This document shows positions 1 through 7,156 of a stretch of 7,483 bases of DNA, one piece after another. Both the position numbers and the translations under genes were made by a program. The number at the start of each line of letters is the position of its first letter. The stretch's first letter is position 1. Location of the stretch: positions 1 through 7,483 of the forward strand of contig DATKRK010000268.1 of assembly GCA_035532215.1 (NCBI GenBank). The letters are read 5' to 3'. This DNA is from JAICIG01 sp035532215 (GTDB lineage: Bacteria > Planctomycetota > Planctomycetia > Pirellulales > JAICIG01). The notes under the pieces are model-generated. The model ran no database searches and was not told the DNA's origin. It saw nothing but the letters and a program-made list of their open reading frames with translations.

Positions 1-62
1 TGTTTTCTTGGAGGGACGGGTTGTTTTCTTGGAGGGACGGGTTGTTTTCTTGGAGGGACGGG
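1..62. repeat. Three tandem copies of a 21-bp unit
   Basis: Units begin at 1, 22 and 43 and are identical (TGTTTTCTTGGAGGGACGGG plus a T spacer; the third copy lacks the final T). The third copy runs directly into the palindrome at 51-110, so the array looks like repeated duplication of the left edge of that element. The period is a multiple of three and contains no stop, so a plus-strand reading frame passes through it as a repeated VVFLEGR peptide. I regard that peptide as an artefact. The array may extend past the left window edge. Confidence 0.9.
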
Positions 63-110
63 CGCCCCCGCCCGTCCGGCATTCGCCGGGCGAGGGCGCC
101 CGGCCCTCCA
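51..110. repeat. 60-bp near-perfect palindrome (REP-like intergenic repeat)
   Basis: Left arm 51-74 pairs with right arm 87-110 over 24 bp with two mismatches (C68/A93 and A58/G103), leaving a 12-nt centre at 75-86. Smaller hairpins are nested inside: 56-64 with 69-77, and 92-97 with 103-108. The arms are extremely GC-rich and no T-tract follows, so this looks more like a dispersed palindromic repeat than an intrinsic terminator. Sequences starting GGAGGGACGGGC are, from memory, common intergenic repeats in planctomycetes. It ends 71 bp before the uracil-DNA glycosylase start. Confidence 0.85.
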
Positions 111-181
111 CAGAATATTTTCTTAGGAGTGTGCCTGCTACGTTGGTTGCGGCATCGCCGCGCGAGGGCCAGAATACTGCC

Positions 182-877
182 ATGACCTCTCGCTGGGATC
201 GTTTGAACCATGAGATCGTCGCCTGCGAGCGTTGCCCGAGGCTGCGCGCGTATTGCACGCAGGTGGCTCGCGAAAAGCGGCGGGCGTTTCAGGATTGGAC
301 CTACTGGGGCCGCCCTGTGCCGAATTTCGGCGAGCGACAGGCGCGGCTCTTGATTGTCGGGCTGGCCCCGGCGGCGCATGGCGCCAACCGCACCGGGCGG
401 ATGTTCACGGGCGATCGTAGCGGCGACTGGCTGTATCGGGCACTCGAAAAGGCGGGTTTCGCGAACCAGCCGCACTCGGTCGACCGCCACGACGGTTTGC
501 AATTGCACGATTGCGCGATCACGGCCCTCTGCCATTGCGCACCGCCGGCCAACAAGCCGGCGGTCGCGGAAATCGCCAACTGCCGAGCATGGCTCGAACA
601 AACGATCGAGATCTTGCCGGTTCGCGTGATCTTGGCGCTGGGCCAATTGGCCTGGCAAGCGGCGTTGGTGCAAGCGCGAAGCCGCGGCTGGCTTGCCGGA
701 AAATCGCCCAAATTCGGCCACGGCGCGCGTGTGCCGTTGGCCGGCGGACGAACGCTCTTGGGCAGCTACCATCCCAGTCAGCAGAACACGTTTACCGGCA
801 AACTCACCGAGCCGATGTTCGACGCCGTTTTCGAAACGGCGAAGGCGTTGCTGGAAGCGACGCCGGAGAGAATTTAG
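182..877 (+). CDS. udgB: Family 5 (UDGb-type) uracil-DNA glycosylase, Fe-S containing
   Basis: This 231-residue protein should remove uracil, and probably other deaminated bases, from DNA to start base-excision repair in the cytoplasm. The active-site block at residues 60-81 (GLAPAAHG followed by NRTGRMFTGDRSG) and the HPSQQNTFTG block at 197-206 are hallmarks of family 5; family 4 enzymes have a different first motif and a shorter final one. Cysteines C15 and C18 (CxxC), C117 or C119, and C134 fit a 4Fe-4S cluster, though the exact third ligand is my guess. I chose ATG182 because homology-like sequence (WDRLNHEIVACERCPRL) begins there; the open frame extends back to position 8 but only through repeat DNA. 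A GAGGG at 164-168 is 13 nt from the ATG, somewhat far for a ribosome site. An in-frame GTG at 131 sits too close to AGGAG at 125-129. The gene converges on the polysaccharide operon and is probably unrelated to it. Confidence 0.93.
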   Translation: MTSRWDRLNHEIVACERCPRLRAYCTQVAREKRRAFQDWTYWGRPVPNFGERQARLLIVGLAPAAHGANRTGRMFTGDRSGDWLYRALEKAGFANQPHSVDRHDGLQLHDCAITALCHCAPPANKPAVAEIANCRAWLEQTIEILPVRVILALGQLAWQAALVQARSRGWLAGKSPKFGHGARVPLAGGRTLLGSYHPSQQNTFTGKLTEPMFDAVFETAKALLEATPERI

Positions 878-1002
878 CCACGGATGGAACACGGATCGAA
901 CACGGATGGGAAACAGAATACTGTTGGACTCAACCGTCGCCCTGCCGAAGGTCAAGTTCTCTATTTTCTAATCCGTGTTCGATCCGTGTTCCATCCGTGG
1001 CT
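876..1002. repeat. 32-bp perfect inverted repeat in the convergent intergenic gap
   Basis: Arm 876-907 is the exact reverse complement of 971-1002, separated by 63 bp (908-970) in which I see nothing recognisable. Each arm is itself built from an 11-bp period: CACGGAT begins at 879, 890 and 901. The left arm starts inside the stop codon of the uracil-DNA glycosylase and the right arm ends 6 bp before the stop of the opposing flippase-GT4 gene. It could act as a bidirectional transcription barrier, but the large loop and the lack of a strong T-tract argue against a classical intrinsic terminator. The CACGGATGGAACACGGAT core is a repeat I recall from planctomycete and related genomes. Confidence 0.9.
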
Positions 1003-1008
1003 TTCTCG

Positions 1009-3783
1009 CTAATGCGTCGCCGCTAGTTCGGGCTCGATGGGCGCGGCGCCTGGGGCCGTGGGGCATTTGCTCGCGTAAATCTCGGCGATCAGGTCCTGGT
1101 AGCCTGCGACCATCCGCTCAAGCGACCCATGGCTGACGACCAACTCGCGGCCGGCGGCGCCGAACCCTCGCGCCAGCTCGCGATCGGCGAGCAAGGCGCC
1201 GACGCGCTCGGCCAGTTGCTCGGCGTCGCCAGGGGCGACCAAGTAGCCGTTCACGCCGTCCTTGACCGACTCGGGAACCGAACCGACGCGGGTCGCCACC
1301 ACCGGCTTGCCGCAAGCCAAGGCTTCGAGAATCGAAACCGGGTTGGCTTCCATGTGCGAGTTGAGCACCAGCACGTCGACCAGCGAGAGCAATTCGGGAA
1401 TGTTCGACTGCGTGCCGAGGAACTGCACGGTCTCGCTCAACTGCAACTCGGCGGCCAAGGCCTCGAGCGCGGCTCGCCGCTCGCCGTCGCCGATCACTAA
1501 AAAGCGAGCGTCGGAAAGGTTTTTGCGAACTCGCGCTGCCGCTTGCAGAAACAACTCGTGATTCTTCTCCGGACGCAGCGCCGCCACGATGGCGGCCACC
1601 GGCGCCAGCGGCGGCAGACCGAGTTCGTTTCGCAGCGCGGCATCCGCCGCCAGCGGCCGGAACCGTTCGACGTCGACGCCGTTGGGGATGATGCGCACCT
1701 TCGCCGCAGGGCAGCCTTCGTGCTCGGCCAGGTATTGCGCGTGCGGCGCGGCGACGGCAATGAACGCGTCGGTCAATGGCGCCAACTGCCGGTTGAGCCA
1801 TTCGACATGATCGGGCAAGCCAGTCGAGTGCAGCGCCGACGCGATCACCGGGGCGCCTGCCCTCCAGGCGGCCAGACGTCCCCAGAACATCTTGTCGCCG
1901 CCCGTTCCGACGGTGATCACGGCGTCGATTTTTCGCTTCGTCAGCAGCCGCGTCAGGCGGCCGAGAACGCGGAAGTCGTATTTGTGCCGGAGCAAGCCGG
2001 TAAAAGCCGGAATCTCGCGGGCCAGCGTCTCGCCGAGCGGCCCGAAATATTTCAGGCAGCAAAGCTCGGGGTGGAAGCGACTCCGGTCCATCCGCCGCAC
2101 GAGATCGACCAGCAAAGTCTCGGCGCCGCCGACAGGCATGCAAGTAATCACGAACATCACCCGCAACGGCCCGCGATCGGCCGGCGGCTTGAGCGGGCGG
2201 CGCGTGCGGCTCGCGAAGCAACTTCGAAATCTGCGCATCAGTAAACCTCGCTTGTTCATTCTTGATGTCTGAGCCCCGAAGCGCCGCCAGGGGGCGGCGG
2301 CCGCCCAAAGCTTCTGTTTGTCGGCGTCATCGACGAGCCAGCGCGTACACGCCGCCAGCAGCGCCACGATCAGCAGGGCCGCCGCCGTCGTCCAGGGGCC
2401 GAAGCCGATCGCCAGCGGCAGAATCGCCAGGCCCCACGTGCCGCGATCCGGTCGCAAGCCGATCATCGTGGCTGCGGAGTACGTGAGCAGCAGCAAGACC
2501 GCATTGCCGGTCGCCGTCGCCAGCACGACGCCGGGCAAGCCGAATTTCGGCAACAGCCAGAGGTTCAGCGAGACGTTCATCACCAGGCCGCCCAGCATGG
2601 CTACGCTAACTAGCTTGGGCTGCTCGGCGCACCACAGATAATTCGCCGCCACGATGGCCAGCGAACCCCAGACGCAAGAGGCCAGCGTCCAGGGCAAGAC
2701 GGTCAGGCCCTCGGCGTATTTGCCGCCCAACGCCACGCTGAACAACCAACCCGAAACAAGCAGCACGAGGCACGAACCGAACGTGAGCGCGAAGGCGAAC
2801 GACTTCAGCATCGAATTCAGACGCCGCGGCACGTCTTCGCGGCGCCCATCTTCCCAGTCGTGAGTCAAGTGCGGCGTAATCAGCGCGGCGAGCATTTCGG
2901 CGATTCCCAGAAACAACAGCGGCACGACGCGCGAGCTGTGGTACTGACCGACCAGCGCCAAAGCTTCGACCTCCGGCAACCCGCTGTGATGGATCAACAG
3001 ATAGCGGTCGGCGAGTCCGAACAGGTGGGCCAGCCAATTCGCGATCCAGATCCAAAGCGCAAAAGGCGCCAGCTTGGCCCAGAACTCGCGTTGCGGCGCG
3101 GAGCTGACGGTCGGCGGGAGTCCGCTCCACACGCGGCGAACGTAGATCGCTCCGACTGCGGACGAGATCAGGCACGCGCCGCCGAAGGCGCCGACGACCG
3201 TCTCGGCGCTCGGTTGCCAAGCGAGCAAGAACCCCAGGGCCAGCACGGCGAAGGCGAAGCTGTTGAGAAACTGCATCGCCGCGACGACTCGCGTCATGCG
3301 CAGCGCGTTGAACAGCGCCATCAATACCATGTGGCTCATCCACGCCCCCGCGCCGAACGCCAGCCAAGCGACGAGTCGGCCGCAATCGTCGCCGCCGTAG
3401 ATCAAACGCGAGAAGGCGCGGTTGCCCGCCATCGCGATGGCCATCGCCGACAGCGTCAAAAGCGCCGTACAAAGGGCCATCCGACGCAGGAACGTTCGCA
3501 ATTGGCCGCGCTGGCGGAAGTATTCCACGTAGCGGCCGAACGAACCGGGCAATCCCAGCAAGGCGACGGGCGCCGCCATCATCAAGAAGCCGAAGCTCAA
3601 GTCCCACTGGCCTAACTGCTCGGCGTCCAGCCAGCGGCAAAACAACACTCCGCGCAGGAAGCCGACCAGACGCTGAGCGATCGTCAGACCGAGCAGCAAA
3701 ACGACCCCGCCGGCCAGCGTGTCGGCGTGCAGGGTTGGCGGCGTCGGCTCATCGACGAAATCAGGTGCAGGGGCCGGGTTCAT
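1009..3783 (-). CDS. Fusion of Wzx/MATE-like oligosaccharide flippase and GT4 glycosyltransferase
   Basis: This 924-residue protein has two parts. Residues 1 to about 485 are a polytopic membrane protein with roughly 12-14 hydrophobic helices (for example 25-48, 103-120, 172-190, 283-305, 330-352, 417-438, 455-480), resembling flippases that move lipid-linked glycans across the inner membrane. After a basic linker (about 486-540), residues about 541-924 form a GT-B fold glycosyltransferase of family GT4: a GGAE turn at 552-555, PNGVDVERF at about 700-708, RPEKN at 737-741, and the EANPVSILE pair of glutamates (EX7E) at 812-820. Donor and acceptor sugars cannot be told. ATG3783 was chosen because it forms an ATGA overlap with the stop of the deacetylase gene; the frame stays open to 3969 but would overlap that gene by 190 bp. 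No stop codon separates the halves, although each has the normal length of a separate protein. An internal start may also release the GT4 alone. Sequencing error at the junction cannot be excluded. Confidence 0.85.
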   Translation of the reverse strand: MNPAPAPDFVDEPTPPTLHADTLAGGVVLLLGLTIAQRLVGFLRGVLFCRWLDAEQLGQWDLSFGFLMMAAPVALLGLPGSFGRYVEYFRQRGQLRTFLRRMALCTALLTLSAMAIAMAGNRAFSRLIYGGDDCGRLVAWLAFGAGAWMSHMVLMALFNALRMTRVVAAMQFLNSFAFAVLALGFLLAWQPSAETVVGAFGGACLISSAVGAIYVRRVWSGLPPTVSSAPQREFWAKLAPFALWIWIANWLAHLFGLADRYLLIHHSGLPEVEALALVGQYHSSRVVPLLFLGIAEMLAALITPHLTHDWEDGRREDVPRRLNSMLKSFAFALTFGSCLVLLVSGWLFSVALGGKYAEGLTVLPWTLASCVWGSLAIVAANYLWCAEQPKLVSVAMLGGLVMNVSLNLWLLPKFGLPGVVLATATGNAVLLLLTYSAATMIGLRPDRGTWGLAILPLAIGFGPWTTAAALLIVALLAACTRWLVDDADKQKLWAAAAPWRRFGAQTSRMNKRGLLMRRFRSCFASRTRRPLKPPADRGPLRVMFVITCMPVGGAETLLVDLVRRMDRSRFHPELCCLKYFGPLGETLAREIPAFTGLLRHKYDFRVLGRLTRLLTKRKIDAVITVGTGGDKMFWGRLAAWRAGAPVIASALHSTGLPDHVEWLNRQLAPLTDAFIAVAAPHAQYLAEHEGCPAAKVRIIPNGVDVERFRPLAADAALRNELGLPPLAPVAAIVAALRPEKNHELFLQAAARVRKNLSDARFLVIGDGERRAALEALAAELQLSETVQFLGTQSNIPELLSLVDVLVLNSHMEANPVSILEALACGKPVVATRVGSVPESVKDGVNGYLVAPGDAEQLAERVGALLADRELARGFGAAGRELVVSHGSLERMVAGYQDLIAEIYASKCPTAPGAAPIEPELAATH
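2236..2249 (-). promoter_or_regulatory. Internal ribosome binding site and start for a free GT4
   Basis: On the minus strand GAGG (2249-2246) is followed after 7 nt by ATG (2238-2236), ideal Shine-Dalgarno spacing, exactly at the flippase-GT4 boundary. Starting here would give a 409-residue glycosyltransferase, a usual size for GT4 enzymes, beginning MRRFRSC. Another in-frame ATG lies seven codons upstream (2259-2257) with a poorer upstream sequence. This is either a working internal start or a remnant of a once separate gene. Confidence 0.5.
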
Positions 3784-3798
3784 GCGGTGGCGACTTCC
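3780..3798 (-). promoter_or_regulatory. ATGA start/stop overlap with upstream ribosome site
   Basis: The ATG of the flippase-GT4 gene (3783-3781) shares two bases with the TGA of the deacetylase gene (3782-3780). GGAAG (3798-3794) lies 10 nt before the ATG, within the deacetylase coding sequence. The arrangement suggests translational coupling and fixes the flippase start. Confidence 0.7.
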
Positions 3799-4667
3799 GT
3801 CAGTTGTTCGCAGTCGACGAAGTCCTCGTAGCGAAAGGGCTGCACGCGCCGCTTGCGAGGATCGACTGAGAGCCAGTTTTTCAAGCGCAGCATGTTGTCG
3901 TCGCCGTGGATGCGAAGCAAGTGAAACGCATCGCCGCCCGGAAAGTTGTAGCCGCCGTAGGCCGAACAAACGCCGGCGTATCCGGCCTCGCGGGCGATGC
4001 GAAACGCCGCGGGGTTGAGATTCGCGTGCAATCCGTAGGGAAACGCGAAGTATCGCATCGGTCGCCCCACCGCGCGGCCCAGTTCTTCGCCGGCCGTAAC
4101 GATCTCGTCGTAGAGCCGCTCGTGGTCTCGGATGCGGCCCAGATCGGCGTGGGTCCGCGTGTGTACGCCGATCTCGATTCCGGCGTCGGCAAGGATGCGC
4201 AGTTGTTCCAGCGTGTTGGGCGGAAATCGATGGCCGTTCGCAACGTCATGCGGAAAGGGATGGCCCTCGAAGATGTGACTCGACGACACGAAGTAAGTAC
4301 ACGGGATTTGCTCTTCGATCAACAGCGGCAGCGCCCGGCGGCAATTGTCGGCATAGCCGTCGTCGAAGGTGATGCTGACCGCGGCCCGGCGGTTGACGCC
4401 GCTTCGCATTCGCGCTTGCAACTCGGCGAGCGAGATCATGTCGAAGCGGGCCTTGATCCATTGCATCTGCCGGGCGAACAGATCGTAGGGGCAGGTCCAG
4501 GCGTTCGCCCGGTCGTCGGCCACGCGGTGATAAAACAGAATCATCAGCGGCGCGCGGCCGGCCGCAGCGGCGAGCCGGTTGCTCACGGCGCGCCAGGGAT
4601 AGGTCGCGTGATAGTACAGGCTCAGCGCGCAGCGTTTCGACCAGATGTCACTCGTTTGAGTTGGCAT
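3780..4667 (-). CDS. NodB-domain polysaccharide deacetylase (CE4 family)
   Basis: This 295-residue protein should remove acetyl groups from N-acetylated or O-acetylated sugars using a metal ion. The NodB motifs are intact: ITFDDGY at 99-105, where D102 is the expected catalytic base and D103 a metal ligand; HTRTH at 169-173, providing the two metal histidines; and FAFPYG at 207-212. RIHG at 252-255 may supply the late motif histidine (H254). LMILFYHRV at 41-49 is the usual start of the fold. There is no convincing signal peptide: the N-terminus is short and mixed, with only a weakly hydrophobic patch. It may therefore act on cytoplasmic lipid-linked intermediates or reach the envelope by another route. 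The start ATG4667 overlaps the preceding acyltransferase gene by 20 bp, and the stop overlaps the flippase-GT4 start as ATGA, so it sits mid-operon. The substrate is unknown; surface polysaccharide is inferred from the neighbours. Confidence 0.9.
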   Translation of the reverse strand: MPTQTSDIWSKRCALSLYYHATYPWRAVSNRLAAAAGRAPLMILFYHRVADDRANAWTCPYDLFARQMQWIKARFDMISLAELQARMRSGVNRRAAVSITFDDGYADNCRRALPLLIEEQIPCTYFVSSSHIFEGHPFPHDVANGHRFPPNTLEQLRILADAGIEIGVHTRTHADLGRIRDHERLYDEIVTAGEELGRAVGRPMRYFAFPYGLHANLNPAAFRIAREAGYAGVCSAYGGYNFPGGDAFHLLRIHGDDNMLRLKNWLSVDPRKRRVQPFRYEDFVDCEQLTEVATA

Positions 4668-5823
4668 CGCCGCCCCGTAAAGATCGTCGTTGTTTCACCC
4701 ATTCGGAAAACCCGCGCAGCCAGGCTTTGCCCCGCACGCCGGCCGCCCAAACGCCATGCCGCAGCCGCGCCGAGACTCGCGGCGCGACGAGACGCACTTC
4801 GAACAGGGGCCGTCGCTCGGCCCGCCACCACGATTTATAGGGCTCATCGCCCCGCAGAAAATCGAACGCTTGAAAACCTTCTTCGATGGCTTTCTTCAGA
4901 GCGCTGATTTGCATCAACCAGCCGGGCTTGTCTGGCATCGCGTCCGGATCGATGCCCGATTGGTAATGGTAGACCGCAGCGGACGAACTCAGGTCGAATT
5001 CGGCGGCGACCGGCCGTCCGTCGAGTTCAATCCACTGCAAGCGCAATCGCCCGAGCGCGTGAAACCGCCGGGCGACCTCCGCCAAAAAACCGGCGAACCG
5101 AGGCGAGGCGAAGCAGCCCGAATCACCCAGGCTCTTGCGCCGCCGTTGGTGCAGGTCGTGCAGAATCGCCAAGCCGCGTTCGACTTCGGCCGCGCATTCG
5201 GCCGACCGCACACGAGCGCGGCCCGTTTCGAAATACCGCTTTTCGACCGTGCGCACGCCGCCGCGCCGCGACTTGGAAAGCCGTGACGTGTAGCTTTTCC
5301 AATCGCCCGGCAGTTCCAGCCGCCAGGCGCCGATGCGCTGCCGCCGATGCGCCAGACAGCCTCTCGCTTCGAGCGCTTGGATCAAGCCGCCCACAACCGG
5401 GTCTTGCCGTTCGATGCCGTCCAACTCGATCGTGTCCCACTCGTCGCGCCCCTCGCACGTCAACCAGTCGGCGAGCCGGACGGCCACGAGTTCCGCCAGC
5501 TCCGGCGCGGCAAGGACCGTCAGGTAATCGGAACAGACCTCGCCTGAACCGAGAAACGCGATCGTGCGGCCTGAAATCAGCGTGCGATGGCGATACCAAG
5601 GCGCCAGGGCGACAAGGGCGCCCTCGGCGTCTCGCACGGCGAGCACGAACAGTTCCCAGCCGGCTCGTTCATAGTGGCGCCACCAGGCTTCCAGCCACTC
5701 GTAGCGGCGGAACGGCACGTCGCCGGCCAATTCATTCCAAGCGGCGGCGATGTCTTCGATTCCGGCGGCCGTCGATAGGCGGTTTGCCGTCAAATCCTCT
5801 AGGGTCGGTTGAGTCGCGAGCAT
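4648..5823 (-). CDS. GNAT-fold acyltransferase, CelD/BcsL-like (copy 1)
   Basis: This 391-residue protein resembles the acetyltransferase family found in polysaccharide clusters (CelD/BcsL-like, double-GNAT fold related to FemAB). It probably transfers an acyl group to a sugar amine or hydroxyl, or an aminoacyl group if it is closer to FemAB. Visible blocks: FRRYEWLEAWWRHY at 38-51, FLGSGEVCSDYLTVL at 90-104, LSKSRR at 182-187, DLHQRRRKSLGDSGCF at 223-238, HYQSGID at 286-292 and DFLRGDEPYK at 321-330, which lies in the expected cofactor-binding half. No signal peptide or membrane segment is seen. It is clearly a paralogue of the gene just upstream, from which it is separated by 50 bp, and it overlaps the deacetylase by 20 bp. 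An AAGG 9 nt before the ATG is a weak ribosome site. Exact reaction unknown. Confidence 0.87.
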   Translation of the reverse strand: MLATQPTLEDLTANRLSTAAGIEDIAAAWNELAGDVPFRRYEWLEAWWRHYERAGWELFVLAVRDAEGALVALAPWYRHRTLISGRTIAFLGSGEVCSDYLTVLAAPELAELVAVRLADWLTCEGRDEWDTIELDGIERQDPVVGGLIQALEARGCLAHRRQRIGAWRLELPGDWKSYTSRLSKSRRGGVRTVEKRYFETGRARVRSAECAAEVERGLAILHDLHQRRRKSLGDSGCFASPRFAGFLAEVARRFHALGRLRLQWIELDGRPVAAEFDLSSSAAVYHYQSGIDPDAMPDKPGWLMQISALKKAIEEGFQAFDFLRGDEPYKSWWRAERRPLFEVRLVAPRVSARLRHGVWAAGVRGKAWLRGFSEWVKQRRSLRGGDANSNE

Positions 5824-5873
5824 TGCAGTGCGCCTTGGGTCGTGTCACACGCTGTCGATCGAGTCCGGGCGAG

Positions 5874-7073
5874 TTACTTTTGCGAGCGGCTGACGTCCGA
5901 CGTTGCACTGCCTCGCGGCCTCAAGGCGCCGGCCCACTGCCAGGCGCCTTTCGCCCAATACTTTACGTTCTCGCGCGCCACCCAGACGCGATGGCGCACC
6001 CAGTCGGCGCCTTCGCCCGGCAAAACGCGAATATCGACGCAAGCGCGTGGCCGAGCGCGCAGGTGCGCCTTGTATGCTTCGTCGCCGCGCAATAAATCAT
6101 ACGTTCGATGGCCGCTTTTCACGGCCGCCTGCAAGACTGCCAATGTGGCAAGGCGGCCCGGCTCCTCCCCCAGAACGGCAGGTTCGATGCCCGACTGGTA
6201 GGCGTAAACGGTCCGCTCGCCCAGCAACTGGTATTCGCAGGCGATGGGGCGGGAGTCGAGTTCCAACCAGCAGAGCCAAAGCTGTCCGAGTTCGAAGAAT
6301 TGCCGGGCCGCATCGCGGAGGAAGGCCGTGAATCGGGGGTTCTCGAAACAGCCTCGCTGCCCAAGACTGCGCCGCCGTCGCTGGTGCAAATCGATCAACA
6401 GCTCCAGGCCGTATTCGACTTCGGCGGCGGTATTTGCCGTGTGCAATACGGCCCGTCCGGTGTCGAACAGCCGGCGTTGGAAGCGGCGGAGCTGTTTGCG
6501 GTGCGATTTGGAGAGCGTCCGCAAGTAATCTTCCCAGCAAGCCGGCAGCTCGAGCCGCCAACAATGTTCCATCGAGCGTCGGTCGACGAGCGCGCCGCGC
6601 TGGGCGAGTCGCTCGACCAATCGATTCATCGCCACATCGTCGACGGGAATGCCGCGGAATTCCAGGCGATCCCAACGGGCGCCGTCGGTTCTCGGCACGT
6701 TGGCCGTCTTACGGCTCTGAACCAGCCAATCGGCCAATGCCGTCGAAGCCTCGGCTTCGGTTCCAGGGCGGCATAAGACCGTAAGATAATCGGAGCAGAC
6801 TTCACCCGAACCGAGGAATTCAACCACGTTTCCACGAGCGACATGGCGCTGGAGATGCCAAGGCGCCAACGCGATCAATGCTCCGTTTGCGTCTTGAATC
6901 GCGAGCACGAAAAGTTCTTGACGAGCAGTAGGTTCGCCTGACGCTGCGCCATAATGTCGCCACCACGAGCCCAGCCACTGCCAACTTCGAAAGGGATTGC
7001 CTTGCGCAAGTTGGTTCCATGCCGGGGCGAGCGACTCTAGCTGCTCCCAGTGACTGATCCGCTCGACGTGCAT
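5874..7073 (-). CDS. GNAT-fold acyltransferase, CelD/BcsL-like (copy 2)
   Basis: This 399-residue protein is the first gene of the operon and a paralogue of the next one along its whole length. It shares FLGSGEVCSDYLTVL exactly (86-100), WRLELP at 172-177, LSKSHR at 187-192, DLHQRRRRSLGQRGCF at 228-243, YQSGIEP at 292-298 and LRGDEAYK at 328-335. The C-terminal tail (after about 380) is unrelated to copy 1 and rich in Ser, Arg and Gly. The role is inferred as acyl transfer to a glycan intermediate in the cytoplasm; the two copies may act on different sugars or positions. ATG7073 is the only usable start: an in-frame TGA lies 27 nt upstream with no GTG or TTG between. I see no good ribosome site (GAAGGG is about 20 nt away) and no convincing -35/-10 pair, so the operon promoter is not located. 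Confidence 0.87.
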   Translation of the reverse strand: MHVERISHWEQLESLAPAWNQLAQGNPFRSWQWLGSWWRHYGAASGEPTARQELFVLAIQDANGALIALAPWHLQRHVARGNVVEFLGSGEVCSDYLTVLCRPGTEAEASTALADWLVQSRKTANVPRTDGARWDRLEFRGIPVDDVAMNRLVERLAQRGALVDRRSMEHCWRLELPACWEDYLRTLSKSHRKQLRRFQRRLFDTGRAVLHTANTAAEVEYGLELLIDLHQRRRRSLGQRGCFENPRFTAFLRDAARQFFELGQLWLCWLELDSRPIACEYQLLGERTVYAYQSGIEPAVLGEEPGRLATLAVLQAAVKSGHRTYDLLRGDEAYKAHLRARPRACVDIRVLPGEGADWVRHRVWVARENVKYWAKGAWQWAGALRPRGSATSDVSRSQK

Positions 7074-7156
7074 GTACCAATCTGCGATACCCTTCGATCA
7101 AAGCAACCCTATTTTCCGCCGAGGCGTAGAAAATCATTCGCTGTCCGAAGCTCCAG

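Noticed and set aside
1..62. CRISPR-like repeat array
   Set aside because: The three units are directly adjacent, with no unique spacers and no cas genes nearby; it is a simple tandem repeat.
8..181. N-terminal extension of the uracil-DNA glycosylase frame from an ATG at position 8
   Set aside because: The extra 58 codons translate the 21-bp tandem repeat and the palindrome; they are not protein-like, and the glycosylase fold begins naturally at ATG182.
1118..2308. 396-codon minus-strand frame overlapping the GT4 domain
   Set aside because: It is a shifted-frame shadow of the GT4 region: very Arg-rich, with none of the GT4 motifs.
3784..3969. Longer flippase start at 3969
   Set aside because: It would overlap the well-supported deacetylase gene by 190 bp, and the extension is arginine-rich shadow sequence. 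The ATGA at 3780-3783 explains the start better.
2860..4907. Long plus-strand open frames opposite the operon (2860-3615 and 3906-4907)
   Set aside because: They lie antisense to genes with clear catalytic motifs, have Arg/Gln/Ala-rich low-complexity composition, and show no recognisable domain. High GC content commonly leaves such frames open.
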